Shown here piece after piece: positions 43,077 to 51,748 of a stretch of 64,000 nt of DNA (positions within the stretch are counted from its first letter, which is position 1; the number at the start of each line of letters is the position of its first letter). Source of the DNA: Dongia_A sp035695765. GTDB lineage: Bacteria > Pseudomonadota > Alphaproteobacteria > Dongiales > Dongiaceae. The notes beneath the pieces were generated by a model. That model was given only the letters and a program-made list of their open reading frames with translations, ran no database searches and was not told the DNA's origin. A program made the position numbers and the translations under genes. The DNA lies in contig DASRRI010000111.1 in assembly GCA_035695765.1 (NCBI GenBank), positions 1-64,000 of the forward strand, read 5' to 3'.

Positions 43077-44566
43077 GCCTGCCCCTTCGCCCACAGCGCC
43101 TTCAGGGCATTCTTGTCAACTTTCCCGGTGATGCCGAGGGGAAATTCCGTCACGAAGCGGAAGTCCGCCGGCACCTTGTATTCCGCCAGCTCACGCTTGC
43201 AGAGGCTCGTCAGTTCGTCCGTCGGGACGCGAGTCCCACCGCGGCAGATCACGAAGGCAACCGCAACCTCCCCATATTTGCGGTCTGGCACGCCGATGAC
43301 GGCAGCGGACTGCACGTCACGGTGTCGTGCGATTACTCCCTCGACCTCCGCCGGCGCGATGTTGGCACCGCCACGGATGATGATGTCCTTGATGCGCCCG
43401 GTCAGGTGATAGAATCCATGTGCGTCGCGATAGCCGAGGTCGCCCGTTCGGAAGAATCCATCCTGGAAGGCCGCGCTCGTCAGGCCTTCATCCTTGAAAT
43501 AGCGCTTGAGCGTGGAGGGAGCGCGAACCAACAGCTCCCCGTGCGCACCATCGGGGACGTCCGCGCCAGAGCCATCGACGATACGGATGACAGCGCCTGG
43601 CGCGGAACGTCCAATCGCGCCATTCGGAATCGGACGCGAGTCGCCGGCGAAGCGTCCAAACACAGGACGTACCTCCGTCAGAGCATAGTAGTCGTCGATC
43701 GCTTTGCCGAAGCGTGCCTGGAAGCGCGCCTTCAGTTCCGCCGAGAGCGGTGCACCCGCACAGATCATAAGATGCATGAAGCTGAGGTCGATGCTCAGAT
43801 CGTTCTGCTCCGCGTAATCCAGCATCATGGTGTACATCGTCGGCACGCCGTGATAGATGCTGGCGCGACGCGCCACCAACGCCCGCAGCACTTCACCAGG
43901 ATGGAAGCGGCGTTGAATGACGACCTGCCCTCCCGCCTGCAGTCCGGTCGCCGCGGCGGTCGAAAGGCCATAGAGGAATCCAAGCGGCAAAGCGACGAGC
44001 GTGATGTCCTTCTCGCTGATGCCCCACATTTCGATGAGGGAAGCATTGCCCGCGATCTCGGCACGCTGATCGAAAAGCACTGCCTTCGGCGCGCCAGTCG
44101 AGCCGGACGTGTAGATGATGAGGAAATCGTCGCTTGGCTCGATAGCTGCCAAAGTACTGCCGGCTGGGGACGCACCGGACAGCGCGTCCAGGACATTGCG
44201 CCGCTCCGCGGGCACTGCCTGCTCGGCCACCATCCGCATCGCCTCATCATGAAACAGCGTGACCGCTCCGGAATGATCCACGATGTGCGTGACTTCCCGC
44301 GCGGTCAGGCTCGGGTTGATCGGCACGAACACGCCGCCCAACCGCGCAGCTGCGTAGTAAGCGATCATCAAATCGGGGCGATTTTCGCACAGCATCGCGA
44401 AGCTCGTGCCATTGCCCACGCTTTGTGCCCGTAGCCCGGCAACCGCACGGTCGATCTCCACCAGCAACTGGCGATAGCTGAGGGTCTGGTCTCCGAACCT
44501 GAGCGCCGGCGCTTCCCCGCGCCGTGCCGCGATCTCGGTCAGAAATGCGTAGATATTCTGCTGCAA
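43073..44566 (-). CDS. Acyl-CoA synthetase (AMP-forming, class I adenylate-forming)
   Basis: 497 residues. P-loop-like motif LIIYTSGSTGAPKAVLFDQR (about residues 149-168), A5 region DDYYALTEVRPVFG, A7-A8 FRTGDLGYRDAHGFYHLTGR then IKDIIIRGGANIAPAEVEGV, and the catalytic Lys in LGITGKVDKNALKAL. It activates a carboxylic acid to its CoA thioester. It lies between MaoC (16-base gap) and the nitrilase-type gene (4-base overlap). Chain length and acid are unknown. Confidence 0.92.
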   Translation of the reverse strand: MQQNIYAFLTEIAARRGEAPALRFGDQTLSYRQLLVEIDRAVAGLRAQSVGNGTSFAMLCENRPDLMIAYYAAARLGGVFVPINPSLTAREVTHIVDHSGAVTLFHDEAMRMVAEQAVPAERRNVLDALSGASPAGSTLAAIEPSDDFLIIYTSGSTGAPKAVLFDQRAEIAGNASLIEMWGISEKDITLVALPLGFLYGLSTAAATGLQAGGQVVIQRRFHPGEVLRALVARRASIYHGVPTMYTMMLDYAEQNDLSIDLSFMHLMICAGAPLSAELKARFQARFGKAIDDYYALTEVRPVFGRFAGDSRPIPNGAIGRSAPGAVIRIVDGSGADVPDGAHGELLVRAPSTLKRYFKDEGLTSAAFQDGFFRTGDLGYRDAHGFYHLTGRIKDIIIRGGANIAPAEVEGVIARHRDVQSAAVIGVPDRKYGEVAVAFVICRGGTRVPTDELTSLCKRELAEYKVPADFRFVTEFPLGITGKVDKNALKALWAKGQA

Positions 44567-44582
44567 GGCGGTGCCCAGGAGA

Positions 44583-45074
44583 TCACCGACACTTGCGCAT
44601 CATCATGATCTTCCATTCGCCTTCCTGGACGACTTCGTTGCGCTGGTTCATCAGCGCGACGCGGAAAAATACGATGCCCTGGCCAGGCTTCTTGGTTTCG
44701 CGCTTCCCGGTCACCTTCTGCTCGACGCGGATGGTGTCGCCGATCTTGATCGGGCCCTTGAGATCCCAGGTCATGCCGAGGAACGCGATCGCGGTGCCTT
44801 CCTTGATGCCGAGGCGGCTTTCCAGGCCGGTCGCGATGGCGAATCCGGCCGGACCGTGCAGGATGCGACCGCCGAAGATCGTAGTCTTCGCGAACTCCTC
44901 GTCGGTATGGATCGGATTGTGGTCGCCGGTCAGAGCGGCGAACATCACGATGTCGGCTTCGGTGATGGTGCGGCGCGGACTGACCCAGCTATCTCCGGGA
45001 TTCAGATCCTCGTAGTAGCACGCGTTCTTGCCGATGGCGGGTATGGTGGCCACTGTCGGATTGTCGTTCATCAC
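44583..45074 (-). CDS. MaoC-like enoyl-CoA hydratase/dehydratase
   Basis: 163 residues, hot-dog fold. Hydratase-2 motif: FAALTGDHNPIHTDEEFAKT (about residues 45-64) with catalytic Asp and His, then GGRILHGPAGFAIATGLESR. It hydrates or dehydrates a short acyl-CoA, a step that fits the acyl-CoA dehydrogenase and SDR in the same operon. It starts at MMNDN, where either Met may be used. Confidence 0.9.
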   Translation of the reverse strand: MMNDNPTVATIPAIGKNACYYEDLNPGDSWVSPRRTITEADIVMFAALTGDHNPIHTDEEFAKTTIFGGRILHGPAGFAIATGLESRLGIKEGTAIAFLGMTWDLKGPIKIGDTIRVEQKVTGKRETKKPGQGIVFFRVALMNQRNEVVQEGEWKIMMMRKCR

Positions 45075-45106
45075 ATGTCCTTGTGCAGTTCAGTGTCTCA
45101 ATATGG

Positions 45107-45958
45107 TCAACGTCCAGGTGAGGTTGAGCGCGCCAAACCGAGTGCGCTCAGTCGTCGCGTTGCCTCGTCCTGCAGGGTCGAAAATCTGATGCCGTCCTGG
45201 CTCTTCATGTATGTGACCAGCCGATCCAGCATCTCGATGCGTGGTCCGCGGCCGATGATCTCCGGATGATTGGTCAGGTTGAACACGCCGTCCGCCACTT
45301 GAGTCCGGCAATAATCGAACTCGGCGCGCCAGATCGCAGCCACTTCCTGGGGATCGCGCAGGCCTTGATTGATGGGACGGGACATGAACTGGAAATATGG
45401 ATAGTCGTCTAGTTCCCACGCCACCGGAAACTCGATGAGGTTGCATTCCGGGCCTGCCACGAAGCCTTGTTCCGTCACCACGTCGCCCCGCCGCGGCCTG
45501 TATGGGCGAAAATCATCGGCCATCAGGCTGCTGTCGTAGAGGTATCCGCGCTCTTCGAGGATTTGCATGGTGTGAGGGCTGAGGTCCCAGGCCGGCGAGC
45601 GATAGCCGACTGGTCGCACACCCGTTACCTTGCTCAGTACTTCCTCGCTCCGGGTGAGCAAGTCGACCTCCTCGGCACGGGTCAGCGTCACCGGGGACTC
45701 ATGGACGAAGCCGTGCACCGCGATCTCGTGGCCAGCCACCGCGAGCCCGCGGACAGACTCCGGAAAGCTGGCCGCCGTGTGGGCTGGCACAAAGAAGGTG
45801 GCGGGTACCGCATGCCGCTCGAGCAGCGACAGGATGCGCGGCAGGCCGACGCGTGCGCCATACTCACCCCGCGACAATGGCGTCGGTGAGGTCAGCTTGA
45901 AGGTGCTGATCCAGATTGACAGCGCGTCGAAGTCAAAGGTCAGGCAAACCGTGGTCAT
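45107..45958 (-). CDS. Polysaccharide deacetylase-family hydrolase (PuuE-like)
   Basis: 283 residues. NodB-fold metal motif: VCLTFDFDALSIW (Asp pair, about residues 4-16) and HEIAVHGFVHESPVTLTRAE (two His, about 79-98), followed by GYRSPAWDLSPHTMQILEE. Members of this branch include cofactor-free allantoinase PuuE and other C-N hydrolases, so an amide or imide ring opening is as likely as deacetylation. Overlaps the acyl-CoA dehydrogenase gene end by 4 bases. Confidence 0.85.
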   Translation of the reverse strand: MTTVCLTFDFDALSIWISTFKLTSPTPLSRGEYGARVGLPRILSLLERHAVPATFFVPAHTAASFPESVRGLAVAGHEIAVHGFVHESPVTLTRAEEVDLLTRSEEVLSKVTGVRPVGYRSPAWDLSPHTMQILEERGYLYDSSLMADDFRPYRPRRGDVVTEQGFVAGPECNLIEFPVAWELDDYPYFQFMSRPINQGLRDPQEVAAIWRAEFDYCRTQVADGVFNLTNHPEIIGRGPRIEMLDRLVTYMKSQDGIRFSTLQDEATRRLSALGLARSTSPGR

Positions 45959-47151
45959 TGCGGCAATCCCAGGATTGCGGCCTCGTGGCCTTCGAGGATT
46001 CGGCGCGCGATCACCAGTTTCTGGATGTCGTTCGTGCCCTCGCCCACAATGTATAGCGGGGCCTCCCGGTAGAGGCGCTCAACCGGAAACTCGCTGATAT
46101 AGCCATACCCGCCATGGATACGCAGCGCATCGGCCACGATCTCGCTGCAGGTCTCACTCGCAAAGAGCTTGGCCATCCCCGACATCATGTCCGCTCTGGC
46201 GCCGCTGGCCTTCATACGCGCAGCCTCGCGCGTCATCAGCCGCGCCGCCACCAGTTTCGTCGCCATCTCCGCCAGCCGCAACTGGACTGCCTGATGCTGA
46301 TCAATGGTGACACCGAAGGCCTTTCGCTCGGCGGCGTAGCGCTTCGCCTCGCCGAGTGCGTCTGCGGCGAGGCCAACGGCGCTGGCAGCAATCGCGATGC
46401 GGCCGACCTCGAGACTGTCGAACAGCTGCTGTAGTCCCCGGCCGGCAATCCCGCCGACGAGTGCAGATTTTGGAACAATCGCCTCGTTCAGCAGGATTTC
46501 GACGGTGTCCACGTGACCGTAGGCCATCTTGTGGAACGTCGACCCGACGGCGATGCCAGGTGCGTCCTTGTCGACCAGCAACAGGCTGATCCCGTTTTTG
46601 GCCGGTTCGGCTGTCGGATCGGTCTTGACCAGCATCAGAAGCAGGCTCGCGCGCGCGCCATTGGTCACGAAGAACTTGTTGCCCTTGACAACGAAGCTGC
46701 CGTCGCGGGCAAGTGCGGTCGTCGCGATGGACTGGAGATCGGACCCGGCACCGGGCTCGGTCAGACACAGCGCGCCGCGGATTTCACCGGTTGCCATCCG
46801 AGACAGATAGTGGTTCCGCTGCGCGTCGGTTCCATGTCGGGCAATGGCGTAGGCGACCGTGCTGTGGCTGTTCACATAGGCCGCAAGGCTCGTCCAGCCC
46901 TTTGCCAGCTCCTCCATGACGGCGGCAAAGACCGGAAGCCTGAGCTCGAGCCCCCCATGAGCCTCGGCAACGGCCAGGCCAAACAGACCGAGCTCGCGCA
47001 TCGTCGCGACTAGCTCATCGGGGTAGCGGCTTTCGCGCTCCAGTCTCGCGACATTCGGGCGGACGTCCCTCGCCACGAAGCGACGCACGGCATCAATGAT
47101 CGCCGTCTCCGCCGCATCGAATCCGGAAAGCGAGTCCGCCTCGATGGTCAT
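45955..47151 (-). CDS. Acyl-CoA dehydrogenase
   Basis: 398 residues. Signature 1 GALCLTEPGAGSDLQSIATT (about residues 135-154), FFVTNGARASLLLMLVKTD, signature 2 IHGGYGYISEFPVERLYREA and the catalytic-base region YIVGEGTNDIQKLVIARRIL with Glu in GEGT. It makes the alpha,beta double bond and hands electrons to ETF, encoded at 54457-56228. Coupled to SDR and deacetylase genes by ATGA overlaps. Confidence 0.93.
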   Translation of the reverse strand: MTIEADSLSGFDAAETAIIDAVRRFVARDVRPNVARLERESRYPDELVATMRELGLFGLAVAEAHGGLELRLPVFAAVMEELAKGWTSLAAYVNSHSTVAYAIARHGTDAQRNHYLSRMATGEIRGALCLTEPGAGSDLQSIATTALARDGSFVVKGNKFFVTNGARASLLLMLVKTDPTAEPAKNGISLLLVDKDAPGIAVGSTFHKMAYGHVDTVEILLNEAIVPKSALVGGIAGRGLQQLFDSLEVGRIAIAASAVGLAADALGEAKRYAAERKAFGVTIDQHQAVQLRLAEMATKLVAARLMTREAARMKASGARADMMSGMAKLFASETCSEIVADALRIHGGYGYISEFPVERLYREAPLYIVGEGTNDIQKLVIARRILEGHEAAILGLPQ

Positions 47152-47936
47152 GTCGCCGTCCAGCCGCCGTCGATGGCGATCGCCTGGCCGTTGATGTAAG
47201 CGGCGTTCTCGGAGGCGAGAAATATAGCTAGATCCGCGACCTCTGAAGGAAGGCCTTTGCGGCGTGCGGGTACCAGGCGCTTGTAAGCTTCCGGATCGGA
47301 GCCAACGCCAGCCATCTTCGGTGCGTCACTGCCGAGAATGATAGTCGAGTTTCCGCGAATGTTGGTCTGGATGACGCCCGGACAGATGGCGTTGATCGTG
47401 ATGCCATGCTCGGCATAGACGCAGGCGATCTGCCGCGTGAGGCCGATGACGCCGAACTTCGAAGCAGTGTAGGAAGCGCCGTCGGCTGCGCCGCGCAGGC
47501 CGCCAACCGAAGCTGTGTTGATGATGCGTCCCCCACCCTGCGGCACCATGCGCTTCAACGCTGCCTGGCAGCCGAAGAAGGTGCCCTTGAGGTTGATGTC
47601 GATCACCTTGTCCCAGAGGGGCTCGCTCGTCTCGAGGCAACTGGCGAAACCATCGAACACGCCTGCATTGTTCACCATGATGTCGAGGCATCCGAACCGG
47701 TCGATGGCTGACTGCACCAGCCCGTCCACAGCCGCACCGTCCCGCACATCGACCTTCATAAAGTCGACGACACCCCCCTTGTCTCGGATATTCCTGACCG
47801 CTTCTCGGCCGGGAGACTCCAGGATTCCGCCGATCAGGACCTGCGCGCCGGCGGCGCAAAGCGCTTCGGTGATAGCGAGGCCAATGCCGGTCTCACCGCC
47901 CGTGATGGCTGCGTTCTTGCCCGTCAGGATACCCAT
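47148..47936 (-). CDS. SDR-family oxidoreductase (3-oxoacyl/alcohol dehydrogenase type)
   Basis: 262 residues. Cofactor motif NAAITGGETGIGLAITEAL, with NNAGVFDGFASC, the catalytic Ser in INTASVGGLRG, and YTASKFGVIGL with Tyr and Lys. The C-terminus FLASENAAYINGQAIAIDGG is typical. The first Gly motif reads GGETGIG instead of GxxxGIG with Ser/Ala, still usable. Likely oxidises a hydroxyacyl intermediate with NAD+. First gene of the SDR-ACAD-deacetylase-MaoC run after the racemase-like gene. Confidence 0.92.
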   Translation of the reverse strand: MGILTGKNAAITGGETGIGLAITEALCAAGAQVLIGGILESPGREAVRNIRDKGGVVDFMKVDVRDGAAVDGLVQSAIDRFGCLDIMVNNAGVFDGFASCLETSEPLWDKVIDINLKGTFFGCQAALKRMVPQGGGRIINTASVGGLRGAADGASYTASKFGVIGLTRQIACVYAEHGITINAICPGVIQTNIRGNSTIILGSDAPKMAGVGSDPEAYKRLVPARRKGLPSEVADLAIFLASENAAYINGQAIAIDGGWTAT

Positions 47937-47977
47937 GTTCGTTCACTCCGGACCTGTGCTACGATGCATCCAGGAGT

Positions 47978-48757
47978 TCAGAATGCCGACGGTCGGCCGT
48001 AGCGAGCACGCACTTCGGCGAACTCCTGGGCGTTCCGCTGCTGCGGCTTTTGATAGTAGCCGCCTCGGCTGATGTTATAGAGTCCCTGCTTCTTCAGATC
48101 CGCCAGCGACTCCGCCATCTTGAGCGAGAAGGTGTTGGTGTTGAGGATGGTGTGCTCGCGCGGCGCCTTGGTATCGATTAGCCACTTCTCCATGCTCGCC
48201 GCGATGATCGTGCAGCCGAGGATGACCGCTTCCGCTCCCTTGTCCTCCATGGCCTTCCGGCACTTCGTCATGGCATCGCGCGCAACGCCTTCGGTATCGC
48301 GGATCATATCGGTGACCCACCAATTGATGCAGGACACATCGCGGCAGTTCATGCCGCCATAGAGCGTCACCAAGTCCCGCAGGTAGGGCACCGCTTTGTG
48401 GTGATCGGTAACTACCACATAGTCATGTGCATAATACGGCGCCATCATCATGGTCGCTTCGAGTGGGCCAATCACAGGAATGTCGACCAGTTCCCGAGCC
48501 ACCCGCACTCCCGGGTCATAGCAGCAGCCGACGATCACCGCATCGAACCCGTTCTGTTCGGCGCGCATCACTTCCTCAAACACGACCAACTCGACGATGT
48601 GCTTGTTGTAGTAGTAGTCGATGTTCTCGGGGCAATCACGCGTATTGGTTACCACGACCTCGGTATCCGGCCGTGCATAGGGCATCAAGGTGTCGGTGAT
48701 GAGGCCATTGTAGACCGGAGTTCCGAATGGATTGATGAAGTTGATCCTGAGACCCAT
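47978..48757 (-). CDS. Asp/Glu/hydantoin racemase-family protein
   Basis: 259 residues. The fold shows two Cys-containing active-site loops, VIVGCCYDPGVRVARELVDI (about residues 72-91) and AEAVILGCTIIAASMEKW (about 178-195), the pattern of cofactor-independent racemases and maleate isomerases. It starts MGLRINFINPFGTPVYNGL. The start at 48757 has AGGAGG 6 bases upstream; the first Met at 48787 has none. Divergent from the Rid gene. The reaction could be racemisation of an N-substituted amino acid or hydantoin, or cis-trans isomerisation of a maleate. Confidence 0.85.
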   Translation of the reverse strand: MGLRINFINPFGTPVYNGLITDTLMPYARPDTEVVVTNTRDCPENIDYYYNKHIVELVVFEEVMRAEQNGFDAVIVGCCYDPGVRVARELVDIPVIGPLEATMMMAPYYAHDYVVVTDHHKAVPYLRDLVTLYGGMNCRDVSCINWWVTDMIRDTEGVARDAMTKCRKAMEDKGAEAVILGCTIIAASMEKWLIDTKAPREHTILNTNTFSLKMAESLADLKKQGLYNISRGGYYQKPQQRNAQEFAEVRARYGRPSAF

Positions 48758-48780
48758 TGCCATCCTCCTTCGGCGGCTTG

Positions 48781-48818
48781 TACCCATCGGTCGTGTTTTT
48801 CGACCCGCTGGTCAGTAT
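48781..48818. promoter_or_regulatory. TetR-type operator candidate, site 2
   Basis: Contains ACCCATCGGTCG (48782-48793) and GACC-CGCT-GGTC-AGTAT (48802-48818). Read on the reverse strand it aligns over 38 bases with site 3 (23 identities by eye) and shares ATACTGACC and GGGTA ends. It sits in front of the racemase-like gene. Confidence 0.5.
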
Positions 48819-48914
48819 GCACCATCTCCCTGCCTGATGCAATTGCATTTCCTGGGTCCTCGGGGTCCGGCTGCCGGACCGGCAAAAGACGCTTGCAGGG
48901 ACCTCTCCGCAATG

Positions 48915-48952
48915 ATACTGACCTATCAGTCTGTTTTTCCGTCCGTTGGGTA
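48915..48952. promoter_or_regulatory. TetR-type operator candidate, site 3
   Basis: ATACTGACC-TATC-AGTC (48915-48931), then a second half GTCCGTTGGGTA (48941-48952), ending 11 bases before the Rid gene ATG. It is an inverted copy of site 2, so each copy faces one gene of the divergent pair. Confidence 0.5.
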
Positions 48953-48962
48953 TAGGAATTAG

Positions 48963-49361
48963 ATGAGCACCTTGCTCGAGCCCGTCAATCCGCCCGGCGC
49001 TTCGTTTCCTGGAGTTTCACAGGGGATGGTCATTTCCGGCGGCCGATTGATGGTGCTGTCGGGACATGTGCCCACGGACGCATCCGGCAACCTCGTGACG
49101 GGCGATTTCGAGGCGCAACTGAGCGCGGCTTTCGAGAACATCGGGCGGACGTTGACTGCCGCCGGTGTCGGCTTCGAGTCCGTTGCCCGCTTCACGGTGT
49201 ACGTCACGAACTATGACCCCTCGATGGTCCCGATTCTGCGCGTGGTACGGAGTCGCTTCATCAAAACAGCCACGCCGCCGGCCAGCGCACTGGTCGGGGT
49301 GGCCGCGCTCTATGATTCACGGATGCGTGTCGAGATCGATGCGTTGGCCGTGGTGCCATAG
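48963..49361 (+). CDS. Rid (YjgF/YER057c/UK114) family protein lacking the RidA arginine
   Basis: 132 residues, complete fold: GRLMVLSGHVPTDASGNLVT then ENIGRTLTAAGVGFESVARF and RVEIDALAVVP. In RidA the 2-aminoacrylate deaminase Arg sits in PARSCVEV; here the aligned segment reads PASALVGV, so the Arg is missing. It therefore belongs to the non-RidA (Rid4-7-like) groups, often found in catabolic operons, whose activity differs. It is the first gene rightward of the divergent promoter, followed 24 bases later by the FAD gene. Confidence 0.88.
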   Translation: MSTLLEPVNPPGASFPGVSQGMVISGGRLMVLSGHVPTDASGNLVTGDFEAQLSAAFENIGRTLTAAGVGFESVARFTVYVTNYDPSMVPILRVVRSRFIKTATPPASALVGVAALYDSRMRVEIDALAVVP

Positions 49362-49384
49362 CGCAAGGGGACAAGGGATATCGG

Positions 49385-51007
49385 ATGCCCACATTGGATG
49401 CGGTCATCATCGGTGCCGGCCACAACGGGATGGTATGCGCAACCTATCTTGCGAAGGCCGGATTGAAGGTGACGGCACTGGAACGACGCAGCGTGGTCGG
49501 CGGCCCGGTCGTCACTGAGGAGGTCTGGCCGGGCTATCGGATATCGGTTGCAGCGTTCTGGATGTCTCTGCTCCAGCCCAAGATCATGATGGATCTCGAT
49601 CTCGGGAAACACGGTATCGAGGTCCTCGAGACACCGCCTGGATTCCAGCCGTTCGCGGACGGCAGCAGCATTGTCTTCTGGCCCGACACGCAGCGCATGG
49701 TGGATGAGATCCGGACGTTCTCCGCTGCTGACGCCGAGGCCTACCCCCGTTTCATTGCGCACATGGAACGCCTGATGCCGTATCTCCGGCGTCTGCTGTT
49801 CGAGGTCCCGGTCGATCCAACGACTGGCCGGTTGCGCGATGTCGGCCGTGCGTTGTCTTTGGCATGGCGCTTCCGCGACATCGGCGCACGGTTCTATGAC
49901 ATCTGGGACTTGCTGACGCTCAGCGCCTATGACTTCCTGCGGCGTTGGTTCGAAAGTGAAAAGATGCTGACCGCTCTCGGAAGCTATGCATCGGGCAGCG
50001 GCGGCAATATCAGTCCCAAGACGCCCGGGTCAGCCTACGTGCTGGCGCGCCCGATGCTGCGTGACCCCAACACCCCGGCTGGCCCAGGCGGGCTGGTTAA
50101 GGGTGGCATGGGGTCGGTCACCCAGGCGATTCGACGAGCGGCCGAAGCCGCCGGTGTTGTGATTCGGACCAATGCCGAAGTGGCGCGGGTGATCGTCGAG
50201 AATGGCGCTGCACGCGGCGTGGAGCTCATGACCGGCGAGCGGATCGAGGCCAAGGCGGTCATCGCCAACGCCAATGCTCAGACCACCTTCCTGCGCCTAG
50301 TGCACAAGGCGCACTTGCCTGCCGCATTCGTTGCCGCGGTGAAGCGCATCCGCACCGATTCCTCCTGCTTCAAGATCAACCTCGCAACGGATCAGCTGCC
50401 TCGCTGGTCCGCATACGACACACGCGGTCTCGACGCTTCCAATCCCGGTTTCATCACCATTGCGGAAAGCCTTGAGGAGCTCGAGGAAGCGTTCGAGGCA
50501 GCGCGCCACGGCCGGATGGCGCCGCAGCCCTATTTGTGGATCCTGACCCCAAGCGCCTTTGATTCCACCGTCGCGCCGAGCGGCAAACATGTCGTGAGCG
50601 TGTTCGGCGGACATGTCCCGTACCGCCTACGCGACCGAGACTGGGACGATACTGCACGCGACGAACTTTACGAGATCGTCATGCGCCAGATCACCCGGTA
50701 CGCGCCCGGCTTCGGCAATAGCGTCATTTACAAGCAGATTCTGGTGCCGCGGGACCTGGAACGCATATTCGACCTGCCTGGCGGGCACGTGCATCATGGA
50801 GAGCTCAGCCTGGACCAGATCTTCCTCCGCAGGCCGGTCGCACGCTACGCCGACTATCGCTCGCCAATTCTCAGCCTGTATCAGTGCGGCGCTTCGACCC
50901 ACCCGGGTGGAGGCGTCACGGGCGTTCCGGGGCACAATGCGGCCCGGGTGGTGCTGGATGATCTGAACAGCGGTCCACGCCCCGCCATCTTCGGCTGGCG
51001 GGTGTAA
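49385..51007 (+). CDS. CrtI/PYROXD2-like FAD-dependent amine oxidoreductase
   Basis: 540 residues. FAD-binding start LDAVIIGAGHNGMVCATYLA then KVTALERRSVVGGPVVTEEV (about residues 23-47); GGLVKGGMGSVTQAIRRAAE in the middle; C-terminal LYQCGASTHPGGGVTGVPGH binding the flavin. Phytoene-desaturase-like proteins outside carotenoid clusters act on varied substrates. No carotenoid genes are here, so a role in oxidising the cluster's substrate is more likely. Confidence 0.88.
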   Translation: MPTLDAVIIGAGHNGMVCATYLAKAGLKVTALERRSVVGGPVVTEEVWPGYRISVAAFWMSLLQPKIMMDLDLGKHGIEVLETPPGFQPFADGSSIVFWPDTQRMVDEIRTFSAADAEAYPRFIAHMERLMPYLRRLLFEVPVDPTTGRLRDVGRALSLAWRFRDIGARFYDIWDLLTLSAYDFLRRWFESEKMLTALGSYASGSGGNISPKTPGSAYVLARPMLRDPNTPAGPGGLVKGGMGSVTQAIRRAAEAAGVVIRTNAEVARVIVENGAARGVELMTGERIEAKAVIANANAQTTFLRLVHKAHLPAAFVAAVKRIRTDSSCFKINLATDQLPRWSAYDTRGLDASNPGFITIAESLEELEEAFEAARHGRMAPQPYLWILTPSAFDSTVAPSGKHVVSVFGGHVPYRLRDRDWDDTARDELYEIVMRQITRYAPGFGNSVIYKQILVPRDLERIFDLPGGHVHHGELSLDQIFLRRPVARYADYRSPILSLYQCGASTHPGGGVTGVPGHNAARVVLDDLNSGPRPAIFGWRV

Positions 51008-51023
51008 GACCGAAAGGACGACA

Positions 51024-51686
51024 CTAAGCTTTGGTCAGATATCCATTGGCAAGCAGATTGACGCAGTAATCGGCAATCTCCTCGGCCGAAAAAGCACCCT
51101 GCTCCTTGTACCAGACATAGAGCCAGTTACACATTCCGAGTAGGCCGCTGACCGCGATGTGTTTCGGCATCCGCCGGAAAACACCGGCCTCCATGCCTGC
51201 CTCGTAGACCTCCTCGATCATGGCGTCGTATTGGCGCTTCTTCTTGGCTATCTCGCGCCGCTGCTGGTCGTTCAGCTCGCTTTCCTCGCGGAAATAGATC
51301 GCTGTCCACTCGCGGCGTTCCATGACATTGAGCGCATGCTTGCGAATGATCATCCCCATCGCTTCTGCCGGCGGGAGATTGCGGGCGCGGATCTCCTGAA
51401 TGCTCTCGAAATAGCTGTCGTAGATGCGCTGGAAGATCTGCCACAGGATATCGTTCTTGCTGTTGAAATAGTAATAGACGACGGATTTCGTGTAATCGAG
51501 GCTTGATCCGATGTCGTCGATGGTGACGGCCCGATAGCCCCGCTCGGCAAATAGCTTCGCCGCGGCCGCCACGATCTCATCCTGCACATATGCTTGCTTC
51601 TTGGCTTTCAGCTCGGCACGGGGAGAGAGCTTCAATGTGGCCTCCGCTGATTCTCGCTTGGACATGGAGCTATTTGCCGCACTCAT
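51024..51686 (-). CDS. TetR-family transcriptional regulator
   Basis: 220 residues. The HTH is at about residues 33-80: VAAAAKLFAERGYRAVTIDD then SLDYTKSVVYYYFNSKNDIL. The helical ligand domain follows. It lies in the middle of the catabolic block, convergent with the FAD gene, and is the only regulator of that block. TetR repressors of acyl-CoA pathways often bind acyl-CoA and GACC/GGTC palindromes, consistent with sites at 39006-39046 and 48781-48952; that link is inference. Confidence 0.92.
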   Translation of the reverse strand: MSAANSSMSKRESAEATLKLSPRAELKAKKQAYVQDEIVAAAAKLFAERGYRAVTIDDIGSSLDYTKSVVYYYFNSKNDILWQIFQRIYDSYFESIQEIRARNLPPAEAMGMIIRKHALNVMERREWTAIYFREESELNDQQRREIAKKKRQYDAMIEEVYEAGMEAGVFRRMPKHIAVSGLLGMCNWLYVWYKEQGAFSAEEIADYCVNLLANGYLTKA

Positions 51687-51748
51687 ACCAGCAAGTCAAC
51701 TTATTCGACTCAGTGCCGTTGCGCCGAACGGACCGGATCGCAAGATAT

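Noticed and set aside
42887..44434. 515-residue + strand open frame over the acyl-CoA synthetase
   Set aside because: Shadow of the AMP-binding gene on the other strand, which has all adenylation motifs.
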